From contig CAKZOI010000022.1 of assembly GCA_937136395.1 (NCBI GenBank), positions 248,001 to 312,000 on the forward strand: 64,000 nt of DNA. Reading direction: 5' to 3'. Positions 8,294 through 18,200 of this stretch are shown here, piece after piece; within the stretch, counting starts at the first letter, position 1, and every line of letters starts with the position of its first letter. The translations under genes were made by a program, and so were the position numbers. A model generated the notes under the pieces. It worked only from the letters and a program-made list of their open reading frames with translations, was not told where the DNA came from and did no database searches. The DNA comes from an uncultured Opitutia bacterium. GTDB lineage: Bacteria; Verrucomicrobiota; Verrucomicrobiia; Opitutales; Coraliomargaritaceae.

Positions 8294-9034
8294 ATGGTAG
8301 ATACCTCAGTTATTCCTAAAATTGAAACCCGAAACTTAGTGCGGGAGTTTGGTAAACGTCGCGTTGTCAATGGCGTCAATATTAACGTCAGTGCTGGTGA
8401 AATCGTCGGTCTGCTCGGCCCGAATGGCGCTGGAAAAACCACTACTTTTTATATGGTTGTCGGCTTGATTGCAGCGACCTCCGGCGAAGTCTATTTGAAC
8501 GACCACGAATTGACACCACTACCCATGTATCGTCGTGCCCGAAGTGGCATTGGCTACTTGCCACAGGAGGCGTCGGTTTTCCGTAAAATGACGGTGGAGC
8601 AAAATATTCGAGCGATTGCTGAAACCTTACCGTTGACGAAGCCAGAGCGTGAAGCCTGCGTGAAAGAGCACTTAGAAGAATTAGGCCTCAGCCATCTCGC
8701 CAAGCAGAAGGCCTATACTTTGAGCGGCGGCGAGCGCCGACGTCTTGAAATTTCGCGTGCCTTGGTGACTCAGCCAAAGTTCCTTTTAATGGATGAGCCG
8801 TTTAGTGGCGTCGATCCGATCAGCGTGAGCGAAGTGCAGAAGATCATCCGCCAATTAAAAGAGCGGGGGATTGGGGTATTGATTACTGACCACAATGTTC
8901 GTGAGACGCTGAGTATTGTCGATCGTGCTTACCTCTTACACGAAGGATCTGTGCTTTGTGAAGGCACTAGCGACCATTTGATCAACGACCCCAAAAGCCG
9001 AGAATTCTATCTTGGTGAAGATTTCAACATGTAA
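8294..9034 (+). CDS. lptB: LPS export ABC transporter ATP-binding protein
   Basis: The cytoplasmic ATPase of the LptB2FGC complex, which extracts lipopolysaccharide from the inner membrane. It shows Walker A GPNGAGKTT, a Q-loop region (YLPQEASVFRKM, typical of LptB), signature LSGGERRR, Walker B FLLMDEPFSGVDP and H-loop ITDHN. ATG at 8294 gives 246 aa, near the usual 240; an ATG 45 bp upstream would add an atypical Cys-rich lead. The neighbour hprK, 15 bp downstream, fits the common lptB-hprK gene neighbourhood, although rpoN and hpf are absent here. Confidence 0.93.
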   Translation: MVDTSVIPKIETRNLVREFGKRRVVNGVNINVSAGEIVGLLGPNGAGKTTTFYMVVGLIAATSGEVYLNDHELTPLPMYRRARSGIGYLPQEASVFRKMTVEQNIRAIAETLPLTKPEREACVKEHLEELGLSHLAKQKAYTLSGGERRRLEISRALVTQPKFLLMDEPFSGVDPISVSEVQKIIRQLKERGIGVLITDHNVRETLSIVDRAYLLHEGSVLCEGTSDHLINDPKSREFYLGEDFNM

Positions 9035-9049
9035 TTCACTGATACCCCG

Positions 9050-10012
9050 ATGGCCAAACAGCAGAAACTAAATACGAAGCAGATTGAAGCTGTTTCCGTT
9101 CGTGAGTTCTTTGATTCATTTAAAGAATCGCTTCAAATGGATTTGGTGGCAGGTGAAAAGGGCTTAGATAAGACGATTCGTGAGCGAAGCCTGAATCGTC
9201 CAGCACTGGCGCTTACAGGCTTTTTTAAATTCTTTGCAGCGAAGCGTATTCAGCTGTTTGGTGCTGGAGAAATGGCCTTCTTGCGCGATCAGAACGAGAA
9301 GGAAGAGACGCGTGTCATGACCGCGATCTTGGAGCGTAATGTCCCTTGTATTATTGTTTCTAGAAATCTAGCGCCCTCTAAAACACTTAAAGCACTTGCG
9401 AATAAATACAAAACACCGCTGATTCGATCCTCTTTGAAGTCGAAGACGTTTACAACCGATGCGACTATTTTACTCGAAGAGAAGTTCGCCCCGAGAACTC
9501 ACATCCATGGCACATTGGTTGATGTAAAAGGTATCGGCACCTTAATTTGTGGTGAAAGTGGTGTTGGTAAAAGTGAATGTGCGCTCGCCTTGATCGAGCG
9601 CGGTCACAGCTTAGTTGCCGATGACCTTACTTACATTAAGCGTCTAAGTGACCGAGGTCTAATGGGGTCTTGCTCTGAACTCAGTCGAGGCTACATGGAG
9701 TGTCGTGGCCTAGGGATCATTAACATCGCAGAACTGTTCGGTGTGCGCTCTGTCCGCTTAGAGAAACGGATCGACCTCGTCATTAATTTTAAAATTTGGT
9801 CATCGGGTATGAATGAAGAGCGCACCGGACTTGAGGAAACGCATATGGAAGTGCTCGGCATTAAAGTGCCTACAGTGGAAATCCCAGTGCGCCCTGGACG
9901 TGATATGGCACGACTGGTTGAGGTAGCCTCTATGGTTCAAGCACTTAAGATTATGGGGCACGATTCAGCCGCAAAATTCAACGAGCGACTGATCGCTCAT
10001 ATGACAAAGTAA
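9050..10012 (+). CDS. hprK: HPr kinase/phosphorylase
   Basis: A bifunctional enzyme that phosphorylates and dephosphorylates a serine in HPr-like proteins. At 320 aa it has the usual length. The N-terminal domain (about 1-130) is followed by the catalytic domain: [10 protein letters not shown]-loop GESGVGKSE near residue 173, the signature [11 protein letters not shown] (Cys where Val or Ile is commoner), and C-terminal [15 protein letters not shown]. No PTS gene is visible in this window; in Gram-negative relatives HprK is often a regulator without sugar PTS transport. It lies just after lptB. Confidence 0.92.
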   Translation: MAKQQKLNTKQIEAVSVREFFDSFKESLQMDLVAGEKGLDKTIRERSLNRPALALTGFFKFFAAKRIQLFGAGEMAFLRDQNEKEETRVMTAILERNVPCIIVSRNLAPSKTLKALANKYKTPLIRSSLKSKTFTTDATILLEEKFAPRTHIHGTLVDVKGIGTLICGESGVGKSECALALIERGHSLVADDLTYIKRLSDRGLMGSCSELSRGYMECRGLGIINIAELFGVRSVRLEKRIDLVINFKIWSSGMNEERTGLEETHMEVLGIKVPTVEIPVRPGRDMARLVEVASMVQALKIMGHDSAAKFNERLIAHMTK

Positions 10013-10506
10013 GCATTATTTTTTTTGTCATGCCAAAAAAATCCCAGATTGAACATAGCGTTTTTATGAAGAGCCATAGGTACGGCTGCATAAATTACGG
10101 AAATGCCACTTTCTCAGCGGTTAAGGGAAGTGTCACGTAGGTGTGACAGCGAGGTCAAAAAATCCGTAAAAGTTATTCCAATTAGGATTGTGAATAACTT
10201 GTGTAGAAGTTGACCTTGCAAAGGCTTCCAGGTGTCACTTTTTAGTAATCATATGGTGGAACTTTTCGTTCTGCCAGAGCTACTTTTTTCTCTTCTTTCT
10301 ACTTTTTATAATTTTTTAACCACTTCAAGTAATACGTAAGCTATTGATTTATAATTATTTAATGAAATTTTTAGCGTATTTATTGTATTCGGAAGTATAA
10401 ATTAGCGGATTCACTCTACTTTCTCTCATTTCCCAACTCACAGCCACCCACTTTCGTCATATAAATGACACATTCGGCTGTGATTAATTCTCTACTTTAC
10501 CACAAA
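10013..10506. other. AT-rich region upstream of dnaA; possible origin or dnaA control region
   Basis: About 490 bp without a gene. It holds a perfect DnaA box on the minus strand (TTATTCACA, 10189-10197), a one-mismatch box near 10482-10490, and a strongly AT-rich block at about 10290-10400 that could unwind. This combination directly before dnaA is common both at oriC and at an autoregulated dnaA promoter. Only one perfect box is seen, so an origin is not established. Confidence 0.4.
10189..10197 (-). promoter_or_regulatory. DnaA box TTATTCACA
   Basis: Matches the consensus TTATNCACA exactly on the minus strand, about 310 bp upstream of the dnaA start. Confidence 0.55.
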
Positions 10507-11910
10507 ATGTCAAAACTGTCGTCTACGCTTTCTCTTTGGGAGAACGTCAATCAAGAGCTCCAAAATCTCTTTCCTGCCGATCTCTACGAGATGTGGTTTC
10601 GCGATCTCGTTTGTAAAGAAGAGACGGCTAACAAAATCGTGCTCACAGCAGCCAGTGAGTTCAACGCGATCTGGATAGAGAACAACTACTTGGATATTAT
10701 CATTCAGCAGGCTCGTAGCTTTTCTGGCACATCTGTGCAGGTGAAGATTGTCGTCGCTGAAACGAAATCTGATGAGGAAGTTGAAGCGGTCGAAGTCGCT
10801 GCAAGTAACCGCATGGTGACGACGGATACACGTCAGACACGATCTGATCGCAGTATCGCTGATTCCACACCGACGCACCGCACCTTTTTAAATCCTCGCA
10901 ATACATTTGAGAATTTGGTCGTAGGTTCTGGTAACCAATTGGCACATGCGGCTTCAATTGCAGTCGCAAATGCTCCAGGTCGTGCGTATAATCCACTATT
11001 CGTCTTTGGCGAAACAGGATTGGGAAAGACACACCTAATGCATGCGGTGGCCCACCAGATGTTGGTCAATAATCCAAATGCTAAGATCGCTTACGTTTCG
11101 ACCGAGAAATTCACCAATGAATTCATTCACGCGATTCGTGAGAATAAATTGACCAAATTTCGCAAGTATTATCGCAACTTGGACGCCTTGTTGGTCGACG
11201 ACATTCATTTTCTCTCCGGTAAGGAAAGCACACAGGAAGAGTTCTTCCATACTTTTAATGACCTCTTTGAGTCAGGCCGTCAGATCTTTCTTGCGAGTGA
11301 TCGCCCTGCAAATGAGATCGAACGTCTTGAGAATCGACTCATCTCTCGCTTTCAGTGGGGCTTGGTGACTGATATTCAAGCGCCTGATTTTGAAACACGA
11401 GTGGCCATTCTTCGCAAGAAGGCAGCCGCGATGAATCTATCGCTGGATAAAGATATCATGGATTTTCTAGCGGAACGTGTTTCTCGTAATGTGCGCCGTA
11501 TGGAAGGTGCTTTGACACGTATTGCTGGCTATGATGCGCTGATTGATCGTAAACTAGACCTTGAAGCGGTCGAGCGTTTGCTAGCTGATTTACTACACGA
11601 AGAGGCCAGCAGTAAAGTGACAGTTGATCAGATTCAGAAAAAAGTGTCTGATTACTATCAAATGCGTTTCAGTGAGTTGATTGGTCGTCGTCGCACGAGT
11701 AACATTGTTTTCCCACGCCAAGTAGCGATGTATATTAGTCGCACACTCACAAGCGATCCATTGAAATCGATTGGCGATGCCTTTGGCGGCCGAGATCATG
11801 GCACTGTAATTCATGCCTGCAAGCAGGTTGAAAACATGATAGAGCAAGATGGTAGTGTGAAGCGTGCGGTGGATTATTTGATCAAGCAGTTGTCACAAAG
11901 CTCGAGTTAA
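10507..11910 (+). CDS. dnaA: Chromosomal replication initiator DnaA
   Basis: An AAA+ ATPase that binds DnaA boxes and opens oriC. Domain I is at the N-terminus ([11 protein letters not shown]), followed by a variable linker, then the AAA+ core with Walker [10 protein letters not shown], Walker [10 protein letters not shown], sensor segment [10 protein letters not shown], and domain IV with [13 protein letters not shown], the box-binding signature. ATG 10507 gives 467 aa. An in-frame ATG at 10465 is possible, but the 42 bp between them contain near-DnaA-box sequence, more like regulatory DNA. It is the first gene after the AT-rich region. Confidence 0.95.
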   Translation: MSKLSSTLSLWENVNQELQNLFPADLYEMWFRDLVCKEETANKIVLTAASEFNAIWIENNYLDIIIQQARSFSGTSVQVKIVVAETKSDEEVEAVEVAASNRMVTTDTRQTRSDRSIADSTPTHRTFLNPRNTFENLVVGSGNQLAHAASIAVANAPGRAYNPLFVFGETGLGKTHLMHAVAHQMLVNNPNAKIAYVSTEKFTNEFIHAIRENKLTKFRKYYRNLDALLVDDIHFLSGKESTQEEFFHTFNDLFESGRQIFLASDRPANEIERLENRLISRFQWGLVTDIQAPDFETRVAILRKKAAAMNLSLDKDIMDFLAERVSRNVRRMEGALTRIAGYDALIDRKLDLEAVERLLADLLHEEASSKVTVDQIQKKVSDYYQMRFSELIGRRRTSNIVFPRQVAMYISRTLTSDPLKSIGDAFGGRDHGTVIHACKQVENMIEQDGSVKRAVDYLIKQLSQSSS

Positions 11911-12118
11911 GCTGCGCTTGATCAACTTGGTGCTGGCGAGTCAATGAACGCTCAACAACCGTTCAAATCATGGAGGGACGCGTGAATATACCCAGTTAGA
12001 CTTCTCGAAGGCGCTGGATCTGTGTTCTCGGCTTGGTTCAGAATGCTTGGCCTTCAGCATCTCGAAAAAATCTGCATCTAGCGTTGCTTCTTACCTAGAA
12101 AGCTTAACTAATTTCACT

Positions 12119-12580
12119 ATGGAACTATCTGATTCTCAAAAATCTACTGTAAGCTCATGGATTGCTGATGGAAAGTCGCTTGCTGATGTGCAAGGTCTTC
12201 TACGTGAAGAGTTTTCAATTTCAATGACCTATATGGATGTGCGCTTTTTGGTGGATGATTTAGGCATTACCTTTCAGGAGCCCGATTCAGAAACACCAGA
12301 AGGCGAGACGGCTGACGCTACCGCGACTGAAACGGTTGATGCCGAAGTTGTGAACGAGGGAGGTGCAGTCACTGTCGAGGTCGACGCCTTGATGATCCCA
12401 GGTTCCTTGGTCAGTGGTAAGGTGACTTTCAGCGATGGTAAGTGCCTAAACTGGCAACTATCCAGCACTGGGCAACTTGGCTTGATCCCAGGAGATGATC
12501 CAGAATACCGGCCTTCGCCAGAGGATGTGCAGGAGTTTCAAACGCAGCTACAAGAGGTCTTGCAGCAGAAAGGATACTAA
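12119..12580 (+). CDS. Hypothetical protein, 153 aa
   Basis: Not assigned to a known family. The N-terminal helical part (MELSDSQKSTVSSWIADGKS... to about residue 55) looks like a small helix-turn-helix-like or coiled unit. An acidic Thr/Glu-rich linker (about 58-80) follows, then a beta-rich C-terminal part with SGKVTFSDGKCLNWQLS. ATG 12119 is chosen; a TTG 72 bp upstream is open but less likely. It ends 12 bp before hrpB, so the two are probably co-transcribed. Function unknown. Confidence 0.7.
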   Translation: MELSDSQKSTVSSWIADGKSLADVQGLLREEFSISMTYMDVRFLVDDLGITFQEPDSETPEGETADATATETVDAEVVNEGGAVTVEVDALMIPGSLVSGKVTFSDGKCLNWQLSSTGQLGLIPGDDPEYRPSPEDVQEFQTQLQEVLQQKGY

Positions 12581-12592
12581 GCGATAACGCAC

Positions 12593-15154
12593 ATGGCGTC
12601 TTCCTCCGTGTTGCCCATCTATGCAGTCGCCGACCAGATAGTCGATGGGCTACAAACCCATGGCCGTGTCGTTCTGAGCGCGCCGACAGGCTCGGGAAAG
12701 TCGACCCAGGTGCCGCAAATTTTGGTCGATCGCACCGACATTACCGGTGAAATTGTAGTGCTTCAACCTAGACGTTTAGCCGCGCGCTTGCTCGCCAAAC
12801 GTGTCGCCGCTGAACGAGGCGGAAAGCTTGGCGATGAGGTCGGGTATCAAATTCGTTTTGAGAACGTCGTCAGTTCAAAGACGCGCATTCGTTTTGTCAC
12901 CGAGGCGATCCTTCTGCGACAGATTTTAAACGACCCTAGCTTGAAGGGAATCGGTGCAATTGTTTTCGATGAATTTCATGAGCGTCACTTGACCAGTGAC
13001 CTTAGTATCGCTTGCGCTTTGCAAGCAGTTCGGTCGGAACGTCCTGATCTCAAATTGATTGTGATGTCGGCGACATTGGACATCGATTTACTCGAAGGCT
13101 ATTTAAAGCCATGCACGCGGGTGGAGGCATCTGGGCGATTGTATCCAGTCGAAAATCGATTCATGGGTGCCGCATTAAATCGAGATGCCGCTCCAGTCTG
13201 GGAACGGGCGGCGAGCGCGCTTAAGGCACATTTTAAGGCGACGAATGAGACGGGAGACGTGTTGGTATTTATGCCAGGCGCCTTTGAAATTCGTAAGACG
13301 ATTGAAGCCATCCAATCCTTGCCAGAGTCGAGAGGCTATGAGGTTTTGCCTTTGCATGGAGAACTGTCGCCCGATGCGCAAGATCGTGCGGTTTCGTCTG
13401 GGCAGACGCCGAAGGTGATTGTTTCGACTAATGTAGCTGAGACATCGATTACGATTGAAGGTGTGCGCACAGTGATTGATGGCGGACTTGCTCGGGTGGC
13501 GCGTTATGATGCCCGACGTGGGATTAATTCGATTTTGGTGGAGCCGATCAGTCGAGCGTCGGCCGAGCAACGTGCTGGTCGAGCCGGGCGCACGGGGCCT
13601 GGCGTTTGCCTACGCCTTTGGAGCGAGGCGGAGCATGCTTCGAGGGCAGAGCGTGATAGTGCAGAGGTCGCACGTGTGGACTTGTCAGAAACACTCTTGC
13701 TATTGGCAGCGTCTGGGGTCGATCAACCAGAGTGCTTTACTTGGTTTGAAGCACCTGAAGCGCAGTCGCTTGACCGCGCCAGCACGTTATTGCGCGATCT
13801 AGGTGCATTGGATGTGACTGGTGCGATCACTGAGGTCGGTCAGTTGATGGCGCGCTTTCCACTGCACCCACGCTATGCGCGCATGTTGATTGAGGCAGAT
13901 CGGTTGGGGGTGCTGGATGTCGTGGCGCTGATCGCGAGTTTAAGCCAAGGGCGCTCGATTTATCGTGTTTCTCGTGATAAGCGAGTGCGCCAAGCTCAGT
14001 TGCAACAGATTGAAGACCATGCAGACGAACGTTCCGATTTTTTTGTGCATCTGCGCGCGTGGGAGATCGCGCGAGCAGCAAAATTTAACGCTCAAGCATG
14101 TGCGCAACTAGGGGTGCACGGTGCGGCGTCACGACAAGCGGGTGAGATCGCTCGTCAATTGCTGTCGGTAGCGCAACGCCAGGGCTTGGACGTGCGAACG
14201 GATCCAGATATGAAGGATCTAGAAGTGCGTATCTCCAAGTGCTTGCTGGCCGGTTTTTCGGACCATCTTGCAAAGCGTAATGACCGCGGCACCAACCGTT
14301 GCCGTATGGTGCATGGACGCTCTGGAGAATTGCGAAGAGAGAGCGTGGTGGAGGCGGAGCTCTTTGTCGCTGCGGAGATCGAGGAGCGTGATGTGCGTGG
14401 GGAGGTCACTGTGCTTCTAGGTCTGGCAACGGCTGTAGAATTTGAGTGGCTTGAAGAGTTGTTTAGTGGTGATTTCACTGATGAAACGGTAACCACCTAT
14501 GATTCGAGTATACGCCGAGTGGTTTGCCGTCGCTCGCGACGATTTCGCGATTTAGTGCTCACATCTACTGATCGAGGAGAGCCCGACTACGATCAAGCAG
14601 CCGCGCTCTTAGCCGCGGAAGTCCTTGCAGGAAACTTAAATTTGAAGGCTTGGGATGCGACAGTAGAGCAATGGATCGCCCGCGTGAATTTTGTCGCTAA
14701 GCACTGTCCGGAAACAGAGGTCGCAGCGATTGATCCAGAGGCTCGTCAGCTACTGCTTGAGCAAATATGTCACGGTGCGTTGAGCTATAAGGAGATCAAG
14801 GATCGACCTGTGATGGCTGTAGTCAAGGAGTGGATCAGCCCAGAGCAGCACTACTATATCGATACATACGCTCCAGCGACGATGGATTTACCGCGGCGGC
14901 GGCGTAATCCCGCGAAGATTCGCTACGAAGCCGATGGTAGGGCGTTTATCGCATCCAAACTTCAAGATTTTTATGATGTGCCTGGAGTCAGCTTGAGAGT
15001 CGCAAATGGGCAAGTCGCTTTGCTTGTAGAGCTACTCGCGCCCAATCAACGGCCAGCGCATTTAACCGATGACCTCGACGGCTTCTGGGGCGGTGCTTAT
15101 CAACATGTCCGGAAAGACCTTGCAGGGCGCTATCCGAAGCACGAGTGGCGTTAA
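12593..15154 (+). CDS. hrpB: ATP-dependent helicase HrpB
   Basis: A DEAH-box helicase of 853 aa, a little longer than the usual 810-830. Motifs: I APTGSGKSTQVPQ, II DEFHERH (DEFH variant as in HrpB), III SATLD, IV/V STNVAETSITIEGV and VI QRAGRAGRTGPG, followed by the HA2 domain and the HrpB-specific C-terminal region, including a PRRRRNPAKIRYE segment. The physiological substrate is not well defined; a role in RNA metabolism is inferred from the family. Its stop overlaps the end of rph by 4 bp, tail to tail. Confidence 0.92.
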   Translation: MASSSVLPIYAVADQIVDGLQTHGRVVLSAPTGSGKSTQVPQILVDRTDITGEIVVLQPRRLAARLLAKRVAAERGGKLGDEVGYQIRFENVVSSKTRIRFVTEAILLRQILNDPSLKGIGAIVFDEFHERHLTSDLSIACALQAVRSERPDLKLIVMSATLDIDLLEGYLKPCTRVEASGRLYPVENRFMGAALNRDAAPVWERAASALKAHFKATNETGDVLVFMPGAFEIRKTIEAIQSLPESRGYEVLPLHGELSPDAQDRAVSSGQTPKVIVSTNVAETSITIEGVRTVIDGGLARVARYDARRGINSILVEPISRASAEQRAGRAGRTGPGVCLRLWSEAEHASRAERDSAEVARVDLSETLLLLAASGVDQPECFTWFEAPEAQSLDRASTLLRDLGALDVTGAITEVGQLMARFPLHPRYARMLIEADRLGVLDVVALIASLSQGRSIYRVSRDKRVRQAQLQQIEDHADERSDFFVHLRAWEIARAAKFNAQACAQLGVHGAASRQAGEIARQLLSVAQRQGLDVRTDPDMKDLEVRISKCLLAGFSDHLAKRNDRGTNRCRMVHGRSGELRRESVVEAELFVAAEIEERDVRGEVTVLLGLATAVEFEWLEELFSGDFTDETVTTYDSSIRRVVCRRSRRFRDLVLTSTDRGEPDYDQAAALLAAEVLAGNLNLKAWDATVEQWIARVNFVAKHCPETEVAAIDPEARQLLLEQICHGALSYKEIKDRPVMAVVKEWISPEQHYYIDTYAPATMDLPRRRRNPAKIRYEADGRAFIASKLQDFYDVPGVSLRVANGQVALLVELLAPNQRPAHLTDDLDGFWGGAYQHVRKDLAGRYPKHEWR

Positions 15155-15912
15155 GGCTTCAAGCCTTCAGCGATCGCAGCTTCCTGAAGCAGGTTGATTT
15201 CGCGTATACCTTTTTCACCAAGCTCCAATAAAGTGTCGAGTTCTTGGCGGCTGAAAGTGGCTTCCTCGCCAGAGCTTTGCACCTCGACGAATTTCCCAGA
15301 GCCAGTCATCACGATATTGGCATCCACTGTGGCGTCTTTATCTTCAGGATAGTTGAGGTCGAGCACGGGCACTCCTTGAAACACTCCCACTGATACGGCG
15401 GCGACAGATTCAGTGAATGGATTTTCCTCCAATTTCTCATCAGCGAGGAGTTTCTGCACCGCGATTTGAGCGGCAACATATGCGCCAGTGATGGATGCGG
15501 TGCGTGTGCCTCCATCGGCTTGTAAGACATCGCAATCGACCCAAATGGTTTTTCCTGTCAACTTCTTGAGGTCAAATACTGCGCGGAGTGAACGGCCGAT
15601 CAAGCGTTGAATCTCGATGGTGCGCCCATCGGCTTTGCCACGACTGATGTCGCGTTGTTTACGATCCAGGGTGCTATAGGGAAGCATGGAGTATTCGGCA
15701 GTCATCCAGCCACCTTCAACTTTTTGCGCACGCATCCAGCCAGGGACACGTTCATCGATGGATGCTGCGCAAATGACACGTGTCTTACCGAAGCTGACGA
15801 GGACCGAGCCGAGCGCGTGTGGAGCGATGCCTGTTTCAAAGCGGATGTCTCGGAGTTGGTCGACAGCGCGTGCGTCTGGTCGTGCGAAAGATGTGTCGGT
15901 TGTATCGGTCAT
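15151..15912 (-). CDS. rph: Ribonuclease PH
   Basis: A phosphorolytic 3'-to-5' exoribonuclease that trims tRNA 3' ends. At 253 aa it has the usual length. Conserved stretches: GKTRVICAASIDERVPGW, MTAEYSMLPYST followed by RKQRD, EIQRLIGRSLRAV, and DCDVLQADGGTRTASITGA (the active-site Asp and phosphate-binding region). It is divergent by orientation from hrpB and shares 4 bp with its 3' end. An AI-2E type permease lies upstream on the same strand, 14 bp away, so the two may form one transcript. Confidence 0.94.
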   Translation of the reverse strand: MTDTTDTSFARPDARAVDQLRDIRFETGIAPHALGSVLVSFGKTRVICAASIDERVPGWMRAQKVEGGWMTAEYSMLPYSTLDRKQRDISRGKADGRTIEIQRLIGRSLRAVFDLKKLTGKTIWVDCDVLQADGGTRTASITGAYVAAQIAVQKLLADEKLEENPFTESVAAVSVGVFQGVPVLDLNYPEDKDATVDANIVMTGSGKFVEVQSSGEEATFSRQELDTLLELGEKGIREINLLQEAAIAEGLKP

Positions 15913-15926
15913 AGTGTGAAAATGGA

Positions 15927-17120
15927 TTATATATTCTTTGTGGCTGTAGCGGTTTCAATTTCCTTCTTAGCGGTGAGGGCTGGCAGATACTTGTCGCGAG
16001 CCAAACGCCAGAAGACGAGAAAGAAAGCAGTGAGTGGGATGGCTAGGATCATGCCTAGTAGGCCACCGAGCGCGGTGCCCCAAAAGAACACCGAAAAGAT
16101 AATGAGCATGGGGCCCATGCCTGTCTTGTCGCCCATGACACGCGGTGTGAACACGTAGTCGGTCAGCACTTGACCAATTGCAAAAACGATTGCGCAGGCG
16201 ATGATGAGGGTGGAGCCACCACCATCCTGAAAATAGGCGAGCGGCAACACAATCACGATACCGAGCATTGTGCCGAGGTAGGGAATGATGTTTAAAAGTC
16301 CGAGGAAAAAACCAATGACGATCCCCAATTTGAGCCCGACTATGCCAAACCCGATCGAGAGCACTACGCCGAGTAGGACACCGATTATGATTTGTCCGCG
16401 GAAGAACGCGACAAGGATGTCGCTAAACTGACGCCCGAGGAAGATGAGGTCGTCGCGTCGATCATCGGGTAAGAACGTCAGCTGCTTTTGGATATCCTTC
16501 CAGATGTCACGGTCTCCATTTAGGATGAAAAATAGATAGACGGGGATGATCGAGTAGGCTGCGATTTTGCCAAAGAGACTTCCCGTGAAGCTCATCATCG
16601 ATCCTGCTGAAGATTGCAGGCGTGTCAGCGCGTTTTTGAGCACGTCCGAGTTTTCGGACATCCACTTTTCGAAATAGGCATCAGGGGACTCGCCAAGTTT
16701 TGAATGTAGCCATTCCCATATGCCCGGGGCCACGCCCTTTAAATATTCAAGGAGCTTCGAGCCCAGATCTGGAAGCGCTTGCAGGAAATCGCCGGCTTGA
16801 GCCAGTGCACTTGGCAAGAAGAACACGGCTGTCGCTGCGAGGACCAGTAGCACGAGTCCATAGAGTAGGACAATGCCACCTATACGGTTTAAACGTGTTT
16901 TTGCCTCACAAAAAGTGATGATTGGACGTAGTAGCGTCGCTAGGATGGCAGCGATGGCTAAGGGGAGTAACACATCGGTAAACACGCCGACAAAGTGACG
17001 GAGCAGAATGAACAGGCAAAAGCAAGTTGCTATTAAAAAGACTGCAGCGAGTGCAGTGCCTCCAGCTGCAATGATTCGCTTTTGTGCGGGGGAGAGAAGT
17101 GGTTTTTCGTTCGAGGACAT
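15927..17120 (-). CDS. AI-2E family transporter (PerM-like permease)
   Basis: An inner-membrane protein of 397 aa with the family layout: an N-terminal hydrophobic pair (about 13-90), a central soluble loop (about 120-180), then several C-terminal membrane segments with [20 protein letters not shown] and the conserved [17 protein letters not shown]. Family members export autoinducer-2 in some species, but most are uncharacterised, so the substrate is not inferred. Located 14 bp upstream of rph on the same strand. Confidence 0.87.
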   Translation of the reverse strand: MSSNEKPLLSPAQKRIIAAGGTALAAVFLIATCFCLFILLRHFVGVFTDVLLPLAIAAILATLLRPIITFCEAKTRLNRIGGIVLLYGLVLLVLAATAVFFLPSALAQAGDFLQALPDLGSKLLEYLKGVAPGIWEWLHSKLGESPDAYFEKWMSENSDVLKNALTRLQSSAGSMMSFTGSLFGKIAAYSIIPVYLFFILNGDRDIWKDIQKQLTFLPDDRRDDLIFLGRQFSDILVAFFRGQIIIGVLLGVVLSIGFGIVGLKLGIVIGFFLGLLNIIPYLGTMLGIVIVLPLAYFQDGGGSTLIIACAIVFAIGQVLTDYVFTPRVMGDKTGMGPMLIIFSVFFWGTALGGLLGMILAIPLTAFFLVFWRLARDKYLPALTAKKEIETATATKNI

Positions 17121-17214
17121 CGCTTGTATGCTTTAGGTTTTAGCATTTAGGAATGTGCCATAATGATTGCTTTGCAACGGCATTGTGAAAAGCAATTTTT
17201 AGGACGGCTTAAAT

Positions 17215-17248
17215 AACAAAGCCCTGACAGAATGATCAGGGCTTTGTT
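17215..17248 (-). terminator. Rho-independent terminator, probable
   Basis: A perfect 12-bp inverted repeat, ACAAAGCCCTGA and TCAGGGCTTTGT, around an 8-nt loop. It lies 25 bp after the stop of the acidic protein gene on the minus strand. The T-run is weak in either direction. Confidence 0.65.
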
Positions 17249-17272
17249 TGTTAAATGATGTTTGCTCAGAAA

Positions 17273-18022
17273 CTACTTTTTTTCCTCCTTTTCGACAGTT
17301 TCGTCAGGAGGAGCCGTTGTTTCTTCGTAAGTTTCTTCCTCTTCCTCTTCCTCTTCGTCCCATTTCATGGTTTCGTCGGCTTCGATCTTTTCGTCGGTGT
17401 CCACATCGGCATCCACGTTAGCGAGATCTTTTTCAAGCTCATCGTCCTCAGACTTCGGGCCGCTGTTTTCATCTTCTTCGTCGAGCTCGAAGCCTTCAGG
17501 GACGTATTCCAAAATGGCGGTGATCTCAGAGAAGAAGTGCGAGGCACGACCTTCGATGTAGTCGGCGTTTTGAGCTTCGCGGATTTCTTCTTCGAGTTCC
17601 TCGATCGTGAGGTTCTTTGAGAAATCGATAAGATCGTTGAGCAACTTGATGCGCAACTTAGTGATATGGTCGAGGAAGTCGGCGTAAGGACCCTTTTCTT
17701 CGTCGAGGACGTCAGGAAGTGCGAAAATTTGTTCGTCGCTATCCAGAATGCTGTCCTGAATACGTTTCAGTAGGATTGTCTTGTCCTCTTCAATTTCGTC
17801 GATACCGAAAGAATAGAAGGCTTCTTCTACGATGTCTGTTTGCAGACCGTAATCCGTTAGTGGTTCGATCAATTCCATGATATGTTGGAATTGACGTGGG
17901 TCAATAATGCCGAGGCCATCGACATCCCAGTGGACAGGGTCGCTGATCTCGTTGATCCACCAGTTCATGTCCTCGCCGAGGCGAGCTTTACACCATGTTA
18001 ATTTAGTCGTTGGTTTTGGCAT
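17273..18022 (-). CDS. Hypothetical protein with acidic C-terminal tail, 249 aa
   Basis: Not recognised by family. The N-terminal half (MPKPTTKLTWCKARLGED...) is globular and rich in Trp and Asp, with IIDPRQFQHIMELIEPL. The last quarter is an extreme Glu/Asp-rich low-complexity tail (residues about 175-249) ending PDETVEKEEKK. No signal peptide or membrane segment. ATG 18022 is taken; an open extension of 99 bp upstream is less convincing. Divergent from pyrD. Function unknown; the tail may be a docking or solubility region. Confidence 0.75.
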   Translation of the reverse strand: MPKPTTKLTWCKARLGEDMNWWINEISDPVHWDVDGLGIIDPRQFQHIMELIEPLTDYGLQTDIVEEAFYSFGIDEIEEDKTILLKRIQDSILDSDEQIFALPDVLDEEKGPYADFLDHITKLRIKLLNDLIDFSKNLTIEELEEEIREAQNADYIEGRASHFFSEITAILEYVPEGFELDEEDENSGPKSEDDELEKDLANVDADVDTDEKIEADETMKWDEEEEEEEETYEETTAPPDETVEKEEKK

Positions 18023-18200
18023 ATGATAAGGGCATGCTAAGTGCAATTTTTTGCGTTTCGATACATTGGGTAAATGCCTCAAAATCGGACTTGTAAAGTG
18101 CTTTGTCAGAATTTTGTTCAATTTTATTTTTCATTGTTTTACTCTGTATCACTGTTAGGTTTTGCCTTTTCCCGATATAAGGGACTTAAAGACATTATTT

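Noticed and set aside
11911-12118. Possible tRNA-like sequence between dnaA and the next gene
   Set aside because: A GTTCAAATC segment resembles a T-loop, but no acceptor stem, anticodon stem or D-arm could be fitted.
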